A DNA stretch of 64,000 nucleotides from Mycobacterium gordonae (GTDB lineage Bacteria; Actinomycetota; Actinomycetes; Mycobacteriales; Mycobacteriaceae), in assembly GCF_002101675.1 (NCBI RefSeq), contig NZ_LQOY01000257.1, positions 1-64,000 of the forward strand, in the 5' to 3' direction. The position numbers were made by a program, and so were the translations under genes. The stretch's first letter is position 1; every line of letters begins with the position of its first letter. Below the pieces are notes generated by a model. The model saw only the letters and a list, made by a program, of their open reading frames with translations. It was not told the origin of the DNA and made no database searches. Of this stretch, positions 60,761-64,000 are shown one piece after another.

Positions 60761-61364
60761 TCTTCCGGGCGGATACCGGCGTTCGTTGCCGTTGCGGCGT
60801 CCGGCTGGGCTGGCCAGCCGCACGGTGCCCGCCGGCGTCGAGTTGTGGCGGGTGGAAGCCGCCGAGCCCGCCGACTGGACCTGGCATGGATTTCCGCAGC
60901 CGCGCTTCCGGTTCGATCCGGTGTCGGGTGCCTTCCGAACCCGTTATGCCGCAACGGCCTTTGCGGGAGCTTTTCGCGAGCGGTATCGGGACACCGGCCG
61001 CACCATCCCCGCCGACCATGCATCGCAATACCTGATTCGCCTGGTCTCGTCCCGGCCGTTGCGCATCTTCGACCTGCGGACGCAGCGCAACCTGGATGCC
61101 CTGGACGTCGATGACCAGATCAGCACCGGCCAGCGCGCGCGGGTATGGCGACAGTGCCACCACCTGGCCGACGCCGCCAGGCGCTGGTGGCCCGATCTGG
61201 ACGCCATCGTGTACCGGTCGCGCACCACCCCGGAAACCTCGACCAATTACGCCTTCTTCGCCGACGACGCGTTCACCACGGAGGCGTGGCCGCTCGGGAG
61301 CCGCACTGACGTCCTCGTCGATCTGGTGCTGCGGCACGACTTCACCGTCAATTGGGACATCTGA
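60753..61364 (+). CDS. RES-domain toxin (putative NAD+-degrading)
   Basis: GTG 60753 overlaps the antitoxin end by 8 bp and gives 203 residues. The RES domain is seen in VELWRVEAAEP, FDPVSGAFRTRYAATAFAGAFRERY (conserved Arg, Tyr and Glu positions), DHASQYLIRLVSSRPLRIFDL, the Ser/Thr-rich YRSRTTPETSTNYAFF and the C-terminal DVLVDLVLRHDF. In M. tuberculosis the RES toxin MbcT is an NAD+ phosphorylase that kills cells when unbound. The same activity is expected but not shown by sequence alone. Confidence 0.85.
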   Translation: MPSLPGGYRRSLPLRRPAGLASRTVPAGVELWRVEAAEPADWTWHGFPQPRFRFDPVSGAFRTRYAATAFAGAFRERYRDTGRTIPADHASQYLIRLVSSRPLRIFDLRTQRNLDALDVDDQISTGQRARVWRQCHHLADAARRWWPDLDAIVYRSRTTPETSTNYAFFADDAFTTEAWPLGSRTDVLVDLVLRHDFTVNWDI

Positions 61365-61423
61365 CCCGGCACCGCCCCCGCAGCCGGGTACCGTGCACGC
61401 ACAGCCGTTTTGGTAGGGAGCAC

Positions 61424-62317
61424 ATGTCGGAGACCGAGACGCCCGAGGCGCCGATGCATCAGCGGGTACGCACCGCGCTGCGCGCCCTGGCTCGTGCGTC
61501 CGCCCCGCGTCCGGCGGCGGCCCGGCGGGCGGCGAGCGACTTCCAGAAGCCGTTGCTGCCGGCGGTGGCCGCCGAGATCCGCTGGGCCTTTCATCCGCCG
61601 CGCACCTGGTTGTCGGGCGTGCTGGCCAACCTGGTGCTCGCTGCGGCGTGGTTATTGGTCCAGCCCTTGTCCGTGGTGCACAGCAATCACGTCGCCCGCC
61701 ACTTCCATCACAACCAGCTGGACTGGGTCGTCCTGGTCAGCACCTACTTCTCCTCGTTCATTCTCGCCGATGTGACGACCACGAATCTGCTTGGCGGCGA
61801 CCACTATCGGGTCGTTCAGGGCCTGTCCGACGGTGTGCCGCTGTGGCGGGTGCTGGTGATCAAGAACCTGGCGCTGATCGTCATCGTCGGCCTGCCCACC
61901 TTGGCGGTGGCGGCGGCGCTGACGATGTACAAGGAGGGGGTGCCGCAAATGGCCATGACGATCCCCAACGTGGCTGTGCCCGTCGTGTCGTGGCTCGGCG
62001 TCGGCAACGTCATCTCGGTACTGCACCCGGTGGGTGCGGAGCCGCTGCTTCGACGGTGGCGGCAGCGGCGGAACCTGCGTCGCACGGCCGGCTGGCTGCT
62101 GGCGATCACCCTGCCCTACGCCGTCTATTACGTCGCCGATCCGATGGGCGGAATCGAGCACCGCGTGCTGTGGACTCAGATTCCGGCGGCGATCGGACCG
62201 GTCTTCGGCCGCGACACCAAGAGCTTTGTGCATCTCGCCTTGGCTGTCGCAGTCTGGGTCATCGGAACCGCGGTGGCCGTGCTTTGGGCGCGCAAGCGGG
62301 GACTGCGGTTCGGTTAG
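61424..62317 (+). CDS. integral membrane protein, unknown function
   Basis: ATG 61424 with TAGGGAG upstream gives 297 residues. A basic, Ala/Arg-rich cytosolic N-terminus is followed by about six membrane helices (LANLVLAAAWLLVQPLSVVH, VVLVSTYFSSFILADVTTTN, VIKNLALIVIVGLPTLAVAAAL, VAVPVVSWLGVGNVISVL, LAITLPYAVYYVADPMGG, LALAVAVWVIGTAVAVLWA). No transport or enzymatic motif recognised. It resembles an ABC-2-like or uncharacterised mycobacterial membrane family. It follows the toxin gene by 59 bp. Confidence 0.8.
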   Translation: MSETETPEAPMHQRVRTALRALARASAPRPAAARRAASDFQKPLLPAVAAEIRWAFHPPRTWLSGVLANLVLAAAWLLVQPLSVVHSNHVARHFHHNQLDWVVLVSTYFSSFILADVTTTNLLGGDHYRVVQGLSDGVPLWRVLVIKNLALIVIVGLPTLAVAAALTMYKEGVPQMAMTIPNVAVPVVSWLGVGNVISVLHPVGAEPLLRRWRQRRNLRRTAGWLLAITLPYAVYYVADPMGGIEHRVLWTQIPAAIGPVFGRDTKSFVHLALAVAVWVIGTAVAVLWARKRGLRFG

Positions 62318-62411
62318 TCCGGCGAACTCCTGCTCAGGGGTTGCGCAACGGAGGACAATTACCTGGTAACAGCCGGCGGTCGCCGGACCACCAACACCGG
62401 GGAGGCGTGCA

Positions 62412-62687
62412 GTGATCAGATTCTTCCGGCATTGCGCAATCGGCGCGATCGTTCTGGCGTCCAGCGTGTTACCGGCCATGGTGGTGCCGGCGATCAGTCG
62501 CGCCGACGACTGCGCCCCTGGCTGGGCGTGGAGCGTCCAGCTGAACGAGTGTGTGTTTGTGGCTCCGGCCGCCAACGGACCCGGCGGTCCGGGGGGGCCG
62601 GGTGGCCCCGGCGGTCCCGGGGGCCCGGGCGGGCCGGGTGGCCCTGGGGGCCCTGGGGGACCGGGCGGGCCTGGGCCCGGGCGCTAG
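62412..62687 (+). CDS. secreted Gly-Pro-Gly repeat protein
   Basis: GTG 62412 preceded by GGGGAGG gives 91 residues: signal peptide (HCAIGAIVLASSVLPAMVVP, cleavage near SRADDC), a short part with two Cys (DDCAPGWAWSVQLNECVF), then about 12 consecutive Gly-Gly-Pro triplets to the end. The collagen-like triplet regularity (Gly every third residue) and C/G-rich DNA make length variation by slippage likely. Surface or structural role is a guess. Confidence 0.82.
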   Translation: MIRFFRHCAIGAIVLASSVLPAMVVPAISRADDCAPGWAWSVQLNECVFVAPAANGPGGPGGPGGPGGPGGPGGPGGPGGPGGPGGPGPGR

Positions 62688-62721
62688 GTGGCAACGCCCG
62701 AGTGAACTGCTTCACACCTGT

Positions 62722-62768
62722 CTTAGCGGCCGGGTTATTAACCTAGCTAAGTGTTAAACTAGCTAAGT
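62722..62768. promoter_or_regulatory. CTAGCTAAGT repeats upstream of methyltransferase
   Basis: CTAGCTAAGT occurs twice in direct order (62743-62752 and 62759-62768, 16 bp apart), and the inverted core CTTAGC lies at 62722-62727. This AT-rich cluster ends 30 bp before the methyltransferase ATG and is a likely operator/promoter. Confidence 0.6.
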
Positions 62769-62798
62769 ATATCTTCGGACGGATGCTGGGAGACAGGC

Positions 62799-63731
62799 AT
62801 GCCACGCACAGAAAACGACAGCTGGGATTTGGCCACCAGCGTGGGCGCGACCGCGACGATGGTGGCCGCCGCTCGCGCCATCGCGACCAACGCGGACAAC
62901 CCCGTCATCAACGACCGGTTCGCCGAACCGCTGGTCCGGGCCGTCGGCGTGGATTTCTTCACCCGGTGGGTCTCCGGTGACCTCGCCGCGGCCGACGTCG
63001 ACGACGAGGAGTCGAACTGGAAGCTGGCACACATGCCTGCCGCCATGGCCGCTCGGACCCGTTTCTTCGACCAGTTCTTCCAGGACGCGACGCGGGCCGG
63101 CATCCGGCAGGCCGTCATCCTCGCCTCCGGCCTCGACGCTCGCGCCTACCGCATGAACTGGCCGGACGGCATGACCGTGTTCGAGATCGACCAGCCCGAG
63201 GTGATCGCCTTCAAGACGAGCACCCTGGCTGACCTGGGCGCGGCTCCGACCGCCGACCTGCGCACTGTCGCGATCGACCTGCGCCAAGACTGGCCCGCGG
63301 CCCTTCGGCAGGCGGGTCTGGAGCCTGACCGGCCCACCGCCTGGATCGCGGAGGGACTACTCGGATACCTACCGCCGCAGGCCCAGGATCTGCTGATGGA
63401 CAACATCACCGCGCTCAGCGCGGACGGCAGCCGGCTCGCGGTAGAAGCCATCCCGTCGCGACCCGAACGCGACGTGGAACAGGCACGGGAGATGATGCGC
63501 CGGTCGACCGCCAAGTGGCGCGAGCACGGGTTCGAGCTGGACTGGGAAGATCTCGGGTTCGAGGGCGAGCGCAAGGACGTCGCCGGCTATCTCGACGGGC
63601 TGGGGTGGCGTTCGGTAGGGACACCGATGAGCCAGCTGCTGGCCGACAACGGGCTAGAGGCGGTACCGCAGTCGCACGACTCGGTATCGATGGCCGACAC
63701 CGTCTACTACGCGTCGGTTCTGCACAGGTGA
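62799..63731 (+). CDS. class I SAM-dependent methyltransferase of the Rv0726c/TIGR00027 family
   Basis: The 310-residue protein opens with RTENDSWDLATSVGATATMVA, the usual start of this large mycobacterial family. It has AVILASGLDARAYRMNW (SAM site), VFEIDQPEVIAFK, and EGLLGYLPPQAQDLLMDNI. Members are related to leucine carboxymethyltransferase-like folds; substrates are mostly unknown, possibly lipids. The next gene overlaps by 4 bp. Confidence 0.9.
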   Translation: MPRTENDSWDLATSVGATATMVAAARAIATNADNPVINDRFAEPLVRAVGVDFFTRWVSGDLAAADVDDEESNWKLAHMPAAMAARTRFFDQFFQDATRAGIRQAVILASGLDARAYRMNWPDGMTVFEIDQPEVIAFKTSTLADLGAAPTADLRTVAIDLRQDWPAALRQAGLEPDRPTAWIAEGLLGYLPPQAQDLLMDNITALSADGSRLAVEAIPSRPERDVEQAREMMRRSTAKWREHGFELDWEDLGFEGERKDVAGYLDGLGWRSVGTPMSQLLADNGLEAVPQSHDSVSMADTVYYASVLHR

Positions 63732-64000
63732 GCGCACCGCGCCGCACGCTGAACAGCGCGGTGACGGGGATGTGGACCCTGTTGTCCCCGGCCTACGACC
63801 TGCCGTTCCTCCAGCGCTGGGTCTATCGGCCGCCGCATGACGAGGTGATTGCCGCGCTGCGCGCCCACCAATCCCGCAAGATCGCAGACATTGCTTGCGG
63901 GACCGGCGTTCTCAGCAATCGCATCGAGCGGGAACTGCAGCCCGAGGAGATCTACGGTGTCGACATGTCCGACGGAATGCTGGCGCAGGCTCGCGCCAAA
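63728..64000 (+). CDS. SAM-dependent methyltransferase, N-terminal part (3' truncated by window)
   Basis: GTG 63728 overlaps the preceding stop (GTGA). The 91 visible codons read through to the window end. Motif I IADIACGTGVLSNRI and the acidic VDMSDGMLAQA define a class I methyltransferase like UbiE/COQ5 types. It is likely expressed together with the Rv0726c-type enzyme. Confidence 0.85.
   Translation, partial: MSAPRRTLNSAVTGMWTLLSPAYDLPFLQRWVYRPPHDEVIAALRAHQSRKIADIACGTGVLSNRIERELQPEEIYGVDMSDGMLAQARAK

Noticed and set aside
62565..62680. Tandem G/C-rich repeat considered as CRISPR or minisatellite
   Set aside because: It encodes the Gly-Gly-Pro tail of an ORF with a signal peptide and has no spacers.

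Overview
This 64 kb window is high-GC chromosomal DNA from a mycobacterium, most likely a slow-growing non-tuberculous species. The evidence is a PE_PGRS C-terminus at the left edge, a second PE protein, a PE/PE-PPE-domain protein, several F420-type enzymes (two Ddn-like proteins and one LLM oxidoreductase), a DUF732 secreted protein, a GAP-family membrane protein and a Rv0726c-type methyltransferase. Species cannot be fixed from sequence reading alone. Most of the window is dense, well-packed chromosome with many 1-8 bp start/stop overlaps. No insertion sequence, prophage or CRISPR array was seen.

Layout. 1-20.4 kb: PE_PGRS end, a secreted family-2 glycoside hydrolase, a Tat-exported peptidoglycan amidase, small secreted proteins, a lipoprotein pair, DUF389 membrane protein, glutathione peroxidase, VOC and AraC proteins, nitronate monooxygenase, a PE protein, an MddA-like membrane methyltransferase coupled to a BBE-type FAD oxidoreductase, and a large LuxR/AAA regulator. 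20.7-38.5 kb: a cation/proton antiporter, then the most notable region, a candidate natural-product locus. It holds a flavin-dependent halogenase-like enzyme, a single-module type I PKS (KS-AT-DH-KR-ACP), a two-gene DrrAB-like ABC exporter translationally coupled to the PKS, a PE/PE-PPE serine hydrolase, a small secreted protein and, on the opposite strand, an NRPS (C-A-PCP-C). The NRPS promoter region carries two palindromes and faces a 26-codon ORF with a strong ribosome binding site and its own hairpin. 38.9-43 kb: quinone oxidoreductase, TetR/Ddn pair with a doubled operator, a second Ddn-like protein, LLM oxidoreductase and tRNA-Cys.

43.1-64 kb: a GAF/PP2C/ATPase plus STAS partner-switching pair, GAP-family membrane protein, DEAD-box helicase, P450 plus NDMA-type alcohol dehydrogenase preceded by a histidine kinase (with a divergent response regulator and a ferredoxin nearby), ANTAR and AraC regulators, a MerR-VIT/VWA/DUF4349 operon with a palindromic operator, a RES-type toxin-antitoxin pair, membrane and Gly-Pro-rich secreted proteins, and two overlapping SAM-dependent methyltransferases, the last cut by the window edge.

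The working interpretation of the 22-38 kb region is that the PKS makes a short reduced acyl chain, the halogenase modifies an aromatic or activated intermediate, the ABC pair exports it, and the PE-PPE enzyme may transfer or hydrolyse it outside the membrane, by analogy with trehalose polyphleate and sulfolipid loci. The NRPS may add an amino acid or may be an independent pathway. This is inference from domain content and gene order.
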